Shown here piece by piece: positions 15,203 to 22,685 of a DNA stretch of 42,638 nt (within the stretch, counting starts at the first letter, position 1; each line of letters opens with the position of its first letter). A program made the position numbers and the translations under genes. This DNA comes from Bryobacterales bacterium (GTDB taxonomy: Bacteria; Acidobacteriota; Terriglobia; Bryobacterales; Bryobacteraceae). The notes under the pieces were generated by a model. That model did no database searches. It had not been told where the DNA came from and was given only the letters and a program-made list of their open reading frames with translations. The stretch spans positions 1-42,638 of the forward strand of contig PLEX01000086.1 of NCBI GenBank assembly GCA_003136575.1. Reading direction: 5' to 3'.

Positions 15203-15245
15203 AACCCGCTCAGGCTCAGGCTGTTTCGCTGTCCGGGATTGCGAT

Positions 15246-15251
15246 TACAAT
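15246..15251 (+). promoter_or_regulatory. candidate -10 box of the Uma2 gene
   Basis: TACAAT ends eight bases before the ATG at 15260, with no Shine-Dalgarno between. It suggests a leaderless transcript. Confidence 0.4.
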
Positions 15252-15259
15252 AAAGCTAT

Positions 15260-15769
15260 ATGGCAACTGCGGCCCTCATCCCCGTCCAGGAATATCTGGA
15301 AACGGTCTGGCGCCCGGACCGCGACTTTGTCGACGGTGAGGTACTTGAACGGAAGATGGGTGAATGGAGCCACGGCAGGCTGCAGTTGAGCATCGGAGTG
15401 TGGCTGCGGCCTCGGGAAGGGGCGTGGCGTTTCCGATCCGTTTCCGAAGTCAGGCTGCAAATCTCGTCGAGCCGGTTCCGTATCCCCGACCTGATGCTCG
15501 TATCGGCAGACGCGCCGCGCGAACAAATCGTCCGGACTCCGCCTCTGGTCTGCATTGAGATCCTTTCGCGAGGCGACACCATGCGCGAAATCATGGAGCG
15601 GCTCGGCGATTACTTCGCCATCGGCGTCCCGGTTTGCTGGATTATCGATCCGGTGCGAGCCTGCGGCTGGAACGCGACGCCGGGTCATCTCGCAGAGGCC
15701 GCCGACGGGATTCTCCGCGCGGGAGTGATCGAAATGCCACTCGCCGAGGTTCTGGAAAAAGAAGACTGA
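15260..15769 (+). CDS. Uma2 family (DUF820) putative endonuclease
   Basis: A 169-residue single-domain protein of the Uma2 / DUF820 family, which has a PD-(D/E)xK nuclease-like fold. Motifs are FVDGEVLERKMGEWSHGRLQ, SSRFRIPDLMLV (Asp), PLVCIEILSRGDTMREIMERL (Glu) and DYFAIGVPVCWIIDP. The expected lysine after EILS is not in the usual place, where many members read EILSPSxxxxxxxxK, so activity is uncertain. The family is abundant in cyanobacteria and Acidobacteria and its function is unknown. It lies between the S46-like gene and a convergent SnoaL-like gene. Confidence 0.8.
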   Translation: MATAALIPVQEYLETVWRPDRDFVDGEVLERKMGEWSHGRLQLSIGVWLRPREGAWRFRSVSEVRLQISSSRFRIPDLMLVSADAPREQIVRTPPLVCIEILSRGDTMREIMERLGDYFAIGVPVCWIIDPVRACGWNATPGHLAEAADGILRAGVIEMPLAEVLEKED

Positions 15770-15804
15770 CCGCCGGGCGTCCAGCTCGGCGGCCCAAATC
15801 GCTC

Positions 15805-16170
15805 CTACATATGGTAGAAAAACTCTTCGTAAACGACCTTGCCGTCAACCACCTTGTAGATGGCAACCTCTTCCATCATGAACTTCTTGGTCTGTGGCTT
15901 GAAGGTGACATCCATTTTGAACGTTACCGAAAAGTGTGAACCCGCGACCAGCGGACCTTCCACCTTCACAGAGTGGACTTCGTGGTTAGCGGCCCACCAC
16001 TCGCCCTTGGCCTTGATCGCCTCAATGCCTTTCGATTCGCGCGACTGTCCGGGAGGCGCACCAGCCTCCATGCTTACGATATCGGGCGAATAAAGCTCAT
16101 CCGTCGCTTCCGCGAATTTGCCTTCCGAACAAAGCGCGACGAGCCTGTTCGCGACTTCCTGTGTGGTCAT
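15805..16170 (-). CDS. SnoaL-like (NTF2-fold) small protein
   Basis: A 121-residue cytoplasmic protein with an NTF2/SnoaL-like cone fold: helix MTTQEVANRLVALCSEGKF, then AEATDELYSPDIVSMEAG, EAIKAKGEWWAANHEVHSV and the strands SHFSVTFKMDVTF and MMEEVAIYKVVDGKVV. The frame is open from 16374, but the ATG at 16170 has CAGGAG about nine bases upstream and starts the domain. Such proteins are polyketide cyclases, isomerases or stress-related binding proteins; the substrate cannot be told. It converges on the Uma2 gene. Confidence 0.75.
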   Translation of the reverse strand: MTTQEVANRLVALCSEGKFAEATDELYSPDIVSMEAGAPPGQSRESKGIEAIKAKGEWWAANHEVHSVKVEGPLVAGSHFSVTFKMDVTFKPQTKKFMMEEVAIYKVVDGKVVYEEFFYHM

Positions 16171-16259
16171 AATAGAGTCTCCTGGGGGGCAGCTCCCGGC
16201 CGCCTTGTCCGACGTTAACACGCGCATGTTTCGCAGAAATGAACGGGGACCCCGGCCTT

Positions 16260-18131
16260 CTATCTCGCGGCCGCCGGCAACGCGAATGCCACGTAAGCGC
16301 CGGGCACCGGGTCGCTCGAAGCCGGATGCCCCGGTATCGCGTGAGTGTGCGTGGTTGCCCGGGCCGCCGCGCAATACACGACGTACTCTCTCCCGTTGAC
16401 CTCATACACCGCCGGAATCCCTTCCAACGCCGCGTCCACTTCGGCCTTCCAGAGTTCCTTGCCGGTCTCGGCATCCATTGCGCGAACATCGCGATCACGC
16501 GTGCCGGTGAAAATCAATCCGCCCGCCGTCACCACAGGACCGACCTTCGGAAAGTGCGCGCCCGTATCCTTGAACCCCTTCGCCGCCAGCTCCGGAACCT
16601 GCCCCAGCGGGATCTGCCATTTGATGGTTCCCGCGTTCAGGTCGTACGCGGTGAGCGTGGTCCACGGCGGCTTGATGGCCGAAAGCCCGCTGCTGGTAAT
16701 CATGAAGCCGAACGCGCTCTTGTAGCGCATGGTCGTCGGGTCGCCAGTGTCGGGTCCGGTCAGCGACAGTTTCAGCATCGCCGGAAAATCCTTGGACACG
16801 ACGAACATCGTCGCGTGTTCGGGATCGATCGCCGCGCCGCTGAAATTCGCCCCGCCGTTGTTCCCTGGCATCTCGATAGTGTTCCGCAGCCCCGGCGGCG
16901 TGAAGATGCCTTCATTGCGCGCGCCTTGAATATCGTCGCGAAACCGCGCGGCTTCCGCGGGATCGTCGACGAACGGACTCAGGTCCTTCACGGTGAACGA
17001 TTGCCGCGCGAAAGGTGGCGGCGCGGTCGGGAAAGGCTGCGTCGGCCAGGCTTCCTCGCCGGGCATGTCCGACTTCGGTACCGGACGCTCCTCGATCGGC
17101 CATAACGGCTCGCCCGTCACGCGATTGAAGACGTACAGAAAACCCGTTTTCCCGGCCTGCGCGACCACGTCCACGATCTGGCCGTTATGCCGCACGGTCA
17201 GTAGTTTCGGGGCAGTGGCATTATCGTAATCCCATATGTCGTGATGGACCATCTGAAAATGCCAGAGGCGTTTGCCGGTCCGCGCGTCGAGCGCCAGAAG
17301 GCAATCGCCGAACAGATTCGCGCCCTTGCGGTTCGCGCCGTAGAAGTTGTATTTCGGGCTGGCGGTGGGAACGAAGAGAATGCCGCGCTGGGTGTCGATG
17401 GACATCTCGGCCCATGCATTCGCGCCCCCGACGGTCTTCCACGCGTCCTTTGGCCAGGTCTCGTAGCCGAATTCGCCTTCGTGGGGGATGGTGTGGAAGG
17501 TCCACGCGAGTTTACCCGTGCGGACGTCGAAGGCGCGGATGTCGCCTGGCGCGGAGTCGTACTCCTGGTTGGTCGCCGACCCCAGAATGACGAGATTTTC
17601 AAACACGCGTCCCGGCGTCATCGATTGCACGTTCAGGCGAGACGGATCGCGGCCAAGCCCCTCGCGGAGGTCCACTCGACCGTCGACGCCGAATGATGGA
17701 ATCGATTGCCCGGTCTTTGCATCGAGCGCGATCAGATCGTTCGCGCTGGCGTAGAATAGGCGGCGGTCTTTCTTATCGGCACTCTCCCAATAATTGAGTC
17801 CGCGAGTCGTAATCGGCCCGCGCCCATTGGGATGCGACCAGATCTCCTTTCCGTTAGTGGCGTCGAGCGCGACGATGGAGTTGTTCTTCCCCATCACGAA
17901 TACGACGCCATTGGCGACGACGGGATTGAACAGGTACGGATTCCCGTCGGCGATGGGATAACTCCAGGCGATCTTCAGCTTATCGACGTTCCCGCGATTG
18001 ATCTGGCTGAGAGAGGAGTACTGCGAAGCGTCGGCGCCACCACCATAGTCGGCCCACGTCGTGTGCGGCTTCGGGTTTTGCCCCGACAGGACAAAGACGG
18101 ACAGAAGAGTTGTGACGACAGTGTATCTCAC
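16260..18131 (-). CDS. PQQ-dependent dehydrogenase (quinoprotein glucose/alcohol dehydrogenase type)
   Basis: A 623-residue exported quinoprotein. After a short signal (VRYTVVTTLLSVFVLSG) come propeller blades: WADYGGGADASQYSSLSQIN, KLKIAWSYPI, GVVFVMGKNNSIVALDATNGK and others, including WHFQMVHHDIWDYD and GTRDRDVRAMDAETGKELW. The HHDIWDYD stretch is typical of membrane-type PQQ glucose dehydrogenases. There is no C-terminal haem c domain, so electrons must go to a separate carrier. The frame is open to 18326, but the GTG at 18131 begins the signal peptide and has TATACT seven bases upstream. Substrate is a sugar or alcohol; which one cannot be decided here. Confidence 0.85.
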   Translation of the reverse strand: MRYTVVTTLLSVFVLSGQNPKPHTTWADYGGGADASQYSSLSQINRGNVDKLKIAWSYPIADGNPYLFNPVVANGVVFVMGKNNSIVALDATNGKEIWSHPNGRGPITTRGLNYWESADKKDRRLFYASANDLIALDAKTGQSIPSFGVDGRVDLREGLGRDPSRLNVQSMTPGRVFENLVILGSATNQEYDSAPGDIRAFDVRTGKLAWTFHTIPHEGEFGYETWPKDAWKTVGGANAWAEMSIDTQRGILFVPTASPKYNFYGANRKGANLFGDCLLALDARTGKRLWHFQMVHHDIWDYDNATAPKLLTVRHNGQIVDVVAQAGKTGFLYVFNRVTGEPLWPIEERPVPKSDMPGEEAWPTQPFPTAPPPFARQSFTVKDLSPFVDDPAEAARFRDDIQGARNEGIFTPPGLRNTIEMPGNNGGANFSGAAIDPEHATMFVVSKDFPAMLKLSLTGPDTGDPTTMRYKSAFGFMITSSGLSAIKPPWTTLTAYDLNAGTIKWQIPLGQVPELAAKGFKDTGAHFPKVGPVVTAGGLIFTGTRDRDVRAMDAETGKELWKAEVDAALEGIPAVYEVNGREYVVYCAAARATTHTHAIPGHPASSDPVPGAYVAFALPAAAR

Positions 18132-18138
18132 GTCCGCG

Positions 18139-18144
18139 AGTATA
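18139..18144 (-). promoter_or_regulatory. candidate -10 box of the PQQ dehydrogenase gene
   Basis: On the minus strand TATACT ends seven bases before GTG 18131. This is the same spacing as at 6085 and 12944. It supports the GTG start. A GAAGG just upstream of the box would not be transcribed if the start site is at the GTG. Confidence 0.45.
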
Positions 18145-18367
18145 CCTTCACGTGCCGCCGCGCGATTGGCGCCTGCTTGTCGAGCGGGCGAAGAAAGGCC
18201 GCCGCGATCTTCCATTCGCCCCCTGCTTTTGCCAACCCGGAGAACACCCTTGTCGCCGTAAGGAATACGGCACGACTGACCGGGGCTTTCGCCTCGGACC
18301 TCCGGTCCGCCGGTTACTGCCACCAACAGCGCGCTCCATTGACGTTACGATAACCACATAGGTGTTT

Positions 18368-18667
18368 ATGCGCTCAACAGCTACCCAAACTGCCCGAACG
18401 GAAGATTCCGTTCGCTGGAATATTAAAGTCTCGCAAGAGACCGACCTGGAACTCCGGACATTTCTCGGTGCCCGGGGCATGAAGAAGGGCGACCTGTCGG
18501 CCTTCATCGAAGAGGCCGTCCGCGACCAGGTTTTCCGCAAAATGATGCGCGACATCCAGGAGCGTAACGCCGGTACCGACCCGGACGAATTGCAGGCTGA
18601 AATCGACGAGGCCGTACGGGAAGTGCGCGCCGAACGCTACGCGCGCAATAAAAAGTCCCGGACCTGA
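18368..18667 (+). CDS. ribbon-helix-helix-like antitoxin
   Basis: A 99-residue protein (start ATG 18368; GTG 18362 is possible). VRWNIKVSQETDLELRTFL, then ARGMKKGDLSAFIEEAVRD, is an RHH-type DNA-binding segment, followed by an acidic/basic helical tail (ELQAEIDEAVREVRAERYAR). It is separated by five bases from a COG1569-type PIN toxin gene, the usual antitoxin-toxin order. The 230 bases upstream contain no gene; a short hairpin GCCGTA-N5-TACGGC lies near 18254-18270. Confidence 0.7.
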   Translation: MRSTATQTARTEDSVRWNIKVSQETDLELRTFLGARGMKKGDLSAFIEEAVRDQVFRKMMRDIQERNAGTDPDELQAEIDEAVREVRAERYARNKKSRT

Positions 18668-18672
18668 CCCCG

Positions 18673-19083
18673 ATGCGCGCCGTTCTGGGTACCAACATTC
18701 TGGTGTCCTCGCTTCTCGCGAAACTGGGTAATCCGGCGACGATCTATAACGCGTGGCTTGAAGACGACTTTGTTCTTCTGACCTGTGAAGCGCAACTCGA
18801 CGAGCTGCGGTCCACTCTGCGCAAGCCGAGATTAACGATCCGCATCAAGCCGCACGAAACCGGCAAATTGATGAACCGGCTGCGGCAGAAGGCCGAGGTG
18901 ATCGAATCGCTGGCCCGCGTCTCTCGCTCGCCCGACCCAACCGACGATTTCCTCCTGGCATTGAGCGAAGCCGGTAGCGCCGACTATCTCGTAACCGGCG
19001 ACAAGAACGGTCTGCTCTCTCTGAAGCACCACAAAACCACGAAGATTCTATCCGCAACCACCTTTGCCGGCCTCTTCGCGTGA
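18673..19083 (+). CDS. PIN-domain toxin (COG1569 type) with first catalytic Asp replaced by Gly
   Basis: A 136-residue PIN protein of the putative toxin component family. Motifs are VLGTNILVSSLL (4-15), TCEAQLDELRSTLRKPRL (37-54), SPDPTDDFLLALSEAG (87-101) and DYLVTGDKNGL (104-114). In PIN domains the first motif is VLDTNIL, whose aspartate binds the active-site metal. Here residue 6 is glycine (GGT at 18688-18690), one base from GAT. The other acidic residues are intact. The protein is full length and may still bind the antitoxin but should be catalytically impaired. It follows the antitoxin gene by five bases. Confidence 0.8.
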   Translation: MRAVLGTNILVSSLLAKLGNPATIYNAWLEDDFVLLTCEAQLDELRSTLRKPRLTIRIKPHETGKLMNRLRQKAEVIESLARVSRSPDPTDDFLLALSEAGSADYLVTGDKNGLLSLKHHKTTKILSATTFAGLFA

Positions 19084-19129
19084 ACCTCCGTCGTAGTATC
19101 ATGACCGTGGTTCTCACAGAGGTCCAGCC

Positions 19130-20239
19130 ATGAAGCTTCTTCACTCCGCCGCCAGTCTCGCCGCCGTCGCGCTCTGCCTTTCGATGGCGCCGCAACATCT
19201 TCCAGCGGCCGCCGAACAGCACTACCTTTACGTGGCCAGCCCCGGCACGCGCAACTACGTCGAATATGGCGGTGTCGGCATTCTCGTCTTCGATATCGAC
19301 CACGGCTATAAATTCGTCAAACGCATTCCGACGTGGAAAGTTCCCGAAGGCAAGGAGCCGGAAAACGTCAAAGGCATCGCCGCCAGCGCGCAAACCGGCC
19401 GCGTCTACGTCACCTCGCTCAACCGCATGATCGCCATCGACGCGGTTTCCGGCAAAACCATCTGGGACAAGACCTACGAAGGCGGCTGCGACCGCATGGC
19501 GATTTCGCCCGATGGCAAGCTGCTCTACGTTCCGCAGCTCGAAGGCCCGCAGTGGCACGTCGTCGATGCCGGCACTGGCGCGGTAATCGCCACCATCGAA
19601 ACCAGGTCGGGTTCGCACAACACGATCTATTCCGCGGATGGCCACCATGTCTACCTGGCGGGTCTGAAGTCGCCGCTGCTCTCCATCGCCGATGCGAAAA
19701 CACACAAGGTTGTCGGCACGGTCGGCCCGTTCGCCGATTTCATCCGCCCGTTTACTGTCAACGGCGCGGACTCGCTCGTCTACGTCAATGTCAATAATCT
19801 GCTCGGCTTCGAGATCGGCGACCTGAAGACCGGCAAGAAGCTCTATCACGTGGAAGTGGAGGGCTTCGAAAAAGGCGACGTTAAGCGCCACGGCTGTCCC
19901 GCGCACGGCATCGCTCTCACGCACGACGAAAAAGAGCTCTGGCTCGCCGATTGCCACAACAGCGCCATCCACATTTTCGATAACACCGTCATGCCGCCGA
20001 AGCAGGTTTCGAGCATCAAACAACGCGATTGCGTCGGCTGGCTGAGCACGAGCCTCGACGGGCGGTTCGTCTATTCATCGACCGGCGAGGTGATCGATAT
20101 CGCCACAAAGAAGGTCGTCGCCGCGCTCACGGACGAAGTCGGCCGCCAGGTGCAGAGCGAGAAACTCCTCGATGTCGTGATTTCGAACGGCAAGGTGGTT
20201 CGTGTCGGCAATCAGTTCGGCGTGGGCATGAAGCAGTAG
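19130..20239 (+). CDS. exported YVTN-type beta-propeller protein
   Basis: A 369-residue protein with a Sec signal (MKLLHSAASLAAVALCL, cleavage near PAAAEQ) and six to seven propeller repeats. Examples are RVYVTSLNRMIAIDAVSGK, RMAISPDGKLLYVPQLEG, WHVVDAGTGAVIATIETR, HHVYLAGLKSPLLSI, ELWLADCHNSAIHIFD and STSLDGRFVYSSTGEVIDI. It has no catalytic motif. AGAGGTC lies about seven bases before the ATG. Its stop overlaps by one base with the GTG start of the cytochrome c gene, so the two are coupled and probably form a periplasmic redox or binding module. Confidence 0.8.
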   Translation: MKLLHSAASLAAVALCLSMAPQHLPAAAEQHYLYVASPGTRNYVEYGGVGILVFDIDHGYKFVKRIPTWKVPEGKEPENVKGIAASAQTGRVYVTSLNRMIAIDAVSGKTIWDKTYEGGCDRMAISPDGKLLYVPQLEGPQWHVVDAGTGAVIATIETRSGSHNTIYSADGHHVYLAGLKSPLLSIADAKTHKVVGTVGPFADFIRPFTVNGADSLVYVNVNNLLGFEIGDLKTGKKLYHVEVEGFEKGDVKRHGCPAHGIALTHDEKELWLADCHNSAIHIFDNTVMPPKQVSSIKQRDCVGWLSTSLDGRFVYSSTGEVIDIATKKVVAALTDEVGRQVQSEKLLDVVISNGKVVRVGNQFGVGMKQ

Positions 20240-20619
20240 TGATTCGCGCCGGGCTTTGTATTACCTTCGCAGCAGTGCTCATGCCGGCGTGGCAGGCCGC
20301 GTCGCCGAAAGCCAGGGACGCGAAGTTCTTCGACCAGCGTGTCGCGCCCATTCTTGAGCGGCGTTGCCTCGGCTGCCATAACGAGGAACTCAAGAACGGC
20401 AACATCTCGTTCCTCGATCGCGAAAGCCTGCTGCACGGCGGAACGCGCGGCCCGGCAATCGTCCCCGGCAATCCCGCAAAGAGCCTGCTTCTCGCTGCCC
20501 TCAGACACGAGGGAGAACTGCAAATGCCGCCCGGTCCGCCGCTGCCGGCAAAAGAGATCTCCATCCTGACAACCTGGGTCAAGCGTGGCGCAATCTGGGG
20601 CGAGCGGTTACACAAGTAA
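20239..20619 (+). CDS. small exported c-type cytochrome (PSCyt1-like)
   Basis: A 126-residue protein with a signal peptide (VIRAGLCITFAAVLMPAWQ) and one haem site CLGCH at 43-47. Around it are KFFDQRVAPILERRCLGCHN, LKNGNISFLDRESLLHGG, IVPGNPAKSLLLAAL and LQMPPG, the layout of the planctomycete/acidobacterial cytochrome C domain (PF07635), with Met in LQMPPG as likely axial ligand. The GTG start at 20239 overlaps the TAG of the propeller gene (TAGTG). It probably accepts electrons in the periplasm; the partner enzyme may be elsewhere, but the nearby PQQ dehydrogenase lacks a haem and could use such a carrier (inference). Confidence 0.8.
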   Translation: MIRAGLCITFAAVLMPAWQAASPKARDAKFFDQRVAPILERRCLGCHNEELKNGNISFLDRESLLHGGTRGPAIVPGNPAKSLLLAALRHEGELQMPPGPPLPAKEISILTTWVKRGAIWGERLHK

Positions 20620-20657
20620 TCCGCCGTTTCCCGCGCGCCCGGCGATGCGCAGAGACC

Positions 20658-21392
20658 TTATTGAATTACCGGTTCCAGAACGCCCTGCTGCACGAGCGGA
20701 ACAATGACTTCGCGACGATAGTCTTCATGGAGCAGATTCTCGATTGAAACAGGACTTCTCAGTTTTTGCCACAACTCGGCTTCCCGCTCCGCCGCCAAAC
20801 GGCATAACCGATCCAGTCCCGGCGCGAACAAAACTGCGGTCGCTTTGTCGTGGGATACGGGCGGACGCGCACGGCTTCCGGCCAGCGCTTCGATAATCGC
20901 CTCGGGTTCGCCATAAAATACGGCCATTCCACTGAAGCGCCCCCTGCGCAGCGTCGCCTTACTATGCGAAAAGAAATCCAGCGCAGGCGCGGTAAAGCGA
21001 ATCGCTTCCGCGTTGGCGCGCAACGTTGCCTGCTCGAATCTGCAGGCGGATAGTTCATGCGAAGGATCCGGCAATCGGCCCGCAATGAATTCCAGCAGAC
21101 CTTCGGCCTCCGCACCGAAGAACGAAGAAGTTCCTCCGCCGGCATCCACCCACTCCTCAAGCAACTCGCGACCGAAACCCTCAGGCAGCACGGATAAAGT
21201 GAATGCCGCCGCTCGCGCCGCGCGCCCGATGCACCACGAGCGCTGCACCCCCGCCGTGAACCGGAAACCCGCGCTTCGCCGCAGCCTTTCAAACGCCGCG
21301 ATCTCGGCACAATCGAGACCACGCAAGTCTGGCTCTGCTTCAGGCGAGCGCACCAGCCGTCCCAACGCGGTTTCAAAATCGAGCAAAGCCAT
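20658..21392 (-). CDS. DUF2063-type partner protein of a DUF692 enzyme
   Basis: A 244-residue cytoplasmic protein. The first 130 residues match the DUF2063 / HvfC-MbnC type: LLDFETALGRLVR, RRSAGFRFTAGVQRSW, AFTLSVLPEGFGRELLEEWV. The remainder is a helical/winged region (ALDFFSHSKATLRRGRF, ATAVLFAPGLDRLC, SIENLLHEDYRREVIVPL). In MbnBC, TglHI and bufferin systems this partner binds the precursor peptide and presents it to the DUF692 enzyme. The ATG overlaps the DUF692 stop by one base (TAATG), showing coupled translation. It is the last gene of the three-gene operon. Confidence 0.75.
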   Translation of the reverse strand: MALLDFETALGRLVRSPEAEPDLRGLDCAEIAAFERLRRSAGFRFTAGVQRSWCIGRAARAAAFTLSVLPEGFGRELLEEWVDAGGGTSSFFGAEAEGLLEFIAGRLPDPSHELSACRFEQATLRANAEAIRFTAPALDFFSHSKATLRRGRFSGMAVFYGEPEAIIEALAGSRARPPVSHDKATAVLFAPGLDRLCRLAAEREAELWQKLRSPVSIENLLHEDYRREVIVPLVQQGVLEPVIQ

Positions 21393-22279
21393 TAATTCAC
21401 CTTCGTCCGCCGCCAGATCTCGCCGGCACGTTCCAGTTCCTCGCCGATCGCCGTCACGCCCAACTGAACCGCAAAATCGTCCAGCATCTCGAACACGACG
21501 CCCCCGGCCCGCGGCGCGCGCGGCAAAGTGTATTCGAGCATCTTCCAGACTTCCGCCGGTACACGATTGTTATGCCCGTCCATCCAGAAGCCATCGCGCG
21601 AGGCGCCGCCGGCGACGTGAATTTCGACCACCCGGTCGAGCGGCGCGCGGTCGAGCACCGTGAAGGGATCGATTCCATGGTTGAGGGAATTGCAGTAAAT
21701 ATTGTGAAGATCGAGCAGCAGGTGGCAGCCGCTGCGATCCATAATCGCGTTCACAAGGCCAATATCGTCGATTATCTCGTCGTCGACCGGCAAATCGGCG
21801 ATGTAATACGCCGGATTCTCCAGCAGGAACGGCACGCCGTATCTGCGGCATATGGCGCCTGCGCGGTTACCAATCATCGCCGCCGCTTCTTTCGTCGGAG
21901 GCACCGGAAGCGGAACGCCGACCTCAAGCGTCGCCCCGTCTTCGCCCCGAATCGTCTGGTATCCCAGATGCTCGCTATGCCACACGAACGGCCACGCCGA
22001 TTGAAACTCGTCCAGCATGTCGATGTACGCCGTATTCCAGCCGTGCGCCGATCCGATCGAAAGCTCAACGCCGTGAACCACGGCGGGCAGCGACGCGCAC
22101 GCCCGTCGCGCGCGTTCCAGTTGCTCCGGCACGAATTCGAACGCGACCCCTTCCCCCACGGAGCGTTGCCGGCAGAGCGATTCCGGAGTGACCTCGACGA
22201 AGTCGACGAGGCCAGACCGGTACAGCTCCGTCGGCAATTCCGCGATGTAAGGAAAACCGATTCCCAAAGCTGGAATCAA
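21392..22279 (-). CDS. DUF692 multinuclear non-haem iron oxidase (MNIO), RiPP-modifying type
   Basis: A 295-residue TIM-barrel enzyme of the DUF692 / MbnB-TglH-BufB family. Likely metal ligands are all present: VVHGVELSIG, WHSEHLGY, LLENPAYY, LLLDLHNIYCN, VEIHVAGG, MDGHNN and FEMLDDF. Family members use two or three iron ions and oxygen to modify cysteine or other residues of a peptide (oxazolone/thioamide, 3-thia-Glu, thiooxazole). The frame is open to 22384, but the TTG at 22279 overlaps the peptide's stop (TTGA), follows GGAGG closely and starts just before the conserved ALGIGF. The longer form would overlap the peptide gene by 109 bases, so the TTG is preferred. No transporter gene lies in the operon. 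Confidence 0.85.
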   Translation of the reverse strand: MIPALGIGFPYIAELPTELYRSGLVDFVEVTPESLCRQRSVGEGVAFEFVPEQLERARRACASLPAVVHGVELSIGSAHGWNTAYIDMLDEFQSAWPFVWHSEHLGYQTIRGEDGATLEVGVPLPVPPTKEAAAMIGNRAGAICRRYGVPFLLENPAYYIADLPVDDEIIDDIGLVNAIMDRSGCHLLLDLHNIYCNSLNHGIDPFTVLDRAPLDRVVEIHVAGGASRDGFWMDGHNNRVPAEVWKMLEYTLPRAPRAGGVVFEMLDDFAVQLGVTAIGEELERAGEIWRRTKVN

Positions 22280-22488
22280 AACCCCTCCGTCGCCACCGAA
22301 ATCGCTCCCGCGCTGGCGGATTCCGGCGCCGGATCGCCCTGAAACTGGAAGTTCAGGTTGATCAGGCGACCGCAGGCGCGGCAACCAGCCTGTCCCAGGA
22401 TAGTGCCGACCAGTTTGGTGACGCTCTCGACGGTCTGGCCGTGCGGACTGAGCACGACACTCGCGGTCTTAATACTCGATGCTGGCAT
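22276..22488 (-). CDS. candidate RiPP precursor peptide with CxxC core
   Basis: A 70-residue peptide encoded directly upstream of the DUF692 gene. AAGGAG lies nine bases before the ATG. It has no Sec or Tat signal. The N-terminal 34 residues (SVVLSPHGQTVESVTKLVG) are a plausible leader; GCRACGRLI places the only two cysteines at 36 and 39; LNFQFQGDPAPESASAG and a tail ending ATEGF follow. Two cysteines in CxxC are what a DUF692 enzyme could oxidise, so it is the likely substrate (inference from position and cysteines). It is not a bufferin, because those are Sec-exported DUF2282 proteins, and it does not match methanobactin or TglA precursors in any way I recognise. Confidence 0.65.
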   Translation of the reverse strand: MPASSIKTASVVLSPHGQTVESVTKLVGTILGQAGCRACGRLINLNFQFQGDPAPESASAGAISVATEGF

Positions 22489-22497
22489 GAATCTTAT

Positions 22498-22503
22498 CTC
22501 CTT
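22498..22503 (-). promoter_or_regulatory. Shine-Dalgarno of the candidate precursor peptide
   Basis: On the minus strand AAGGAG stands nine bases before ATG 22488. It is one of the better ribosome sites in the window and supports the small frame as a real gene. The 180 bases further upstream, to the M3 peptidase stop, have no gene and no promoter I would name. Confidence 0.6.
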
Positions 22504-22685
22504 GTGTGTTTGGATCGTTGCCGGTCAGTTCGACTGTCCGACGCAGGGTAAGTGATTTGCCGGGAGATTCCGTTTCAAACCAAATGCAAGAGGAGACGAA
22601 AACGCCGGGCCGCAAACGGAACCATGCGCTTGCCCGCCGCAACGGGAGCCTCGCAAATCAGGACCATCGACCTGTTGATCGGGTC

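Noticed and set aside
18845..20023. Open frame of 392 codons on the minus strand
   Set aside because: Antisense to the PIN toxin and beta-propeller genes, whose protein signatures are clear.
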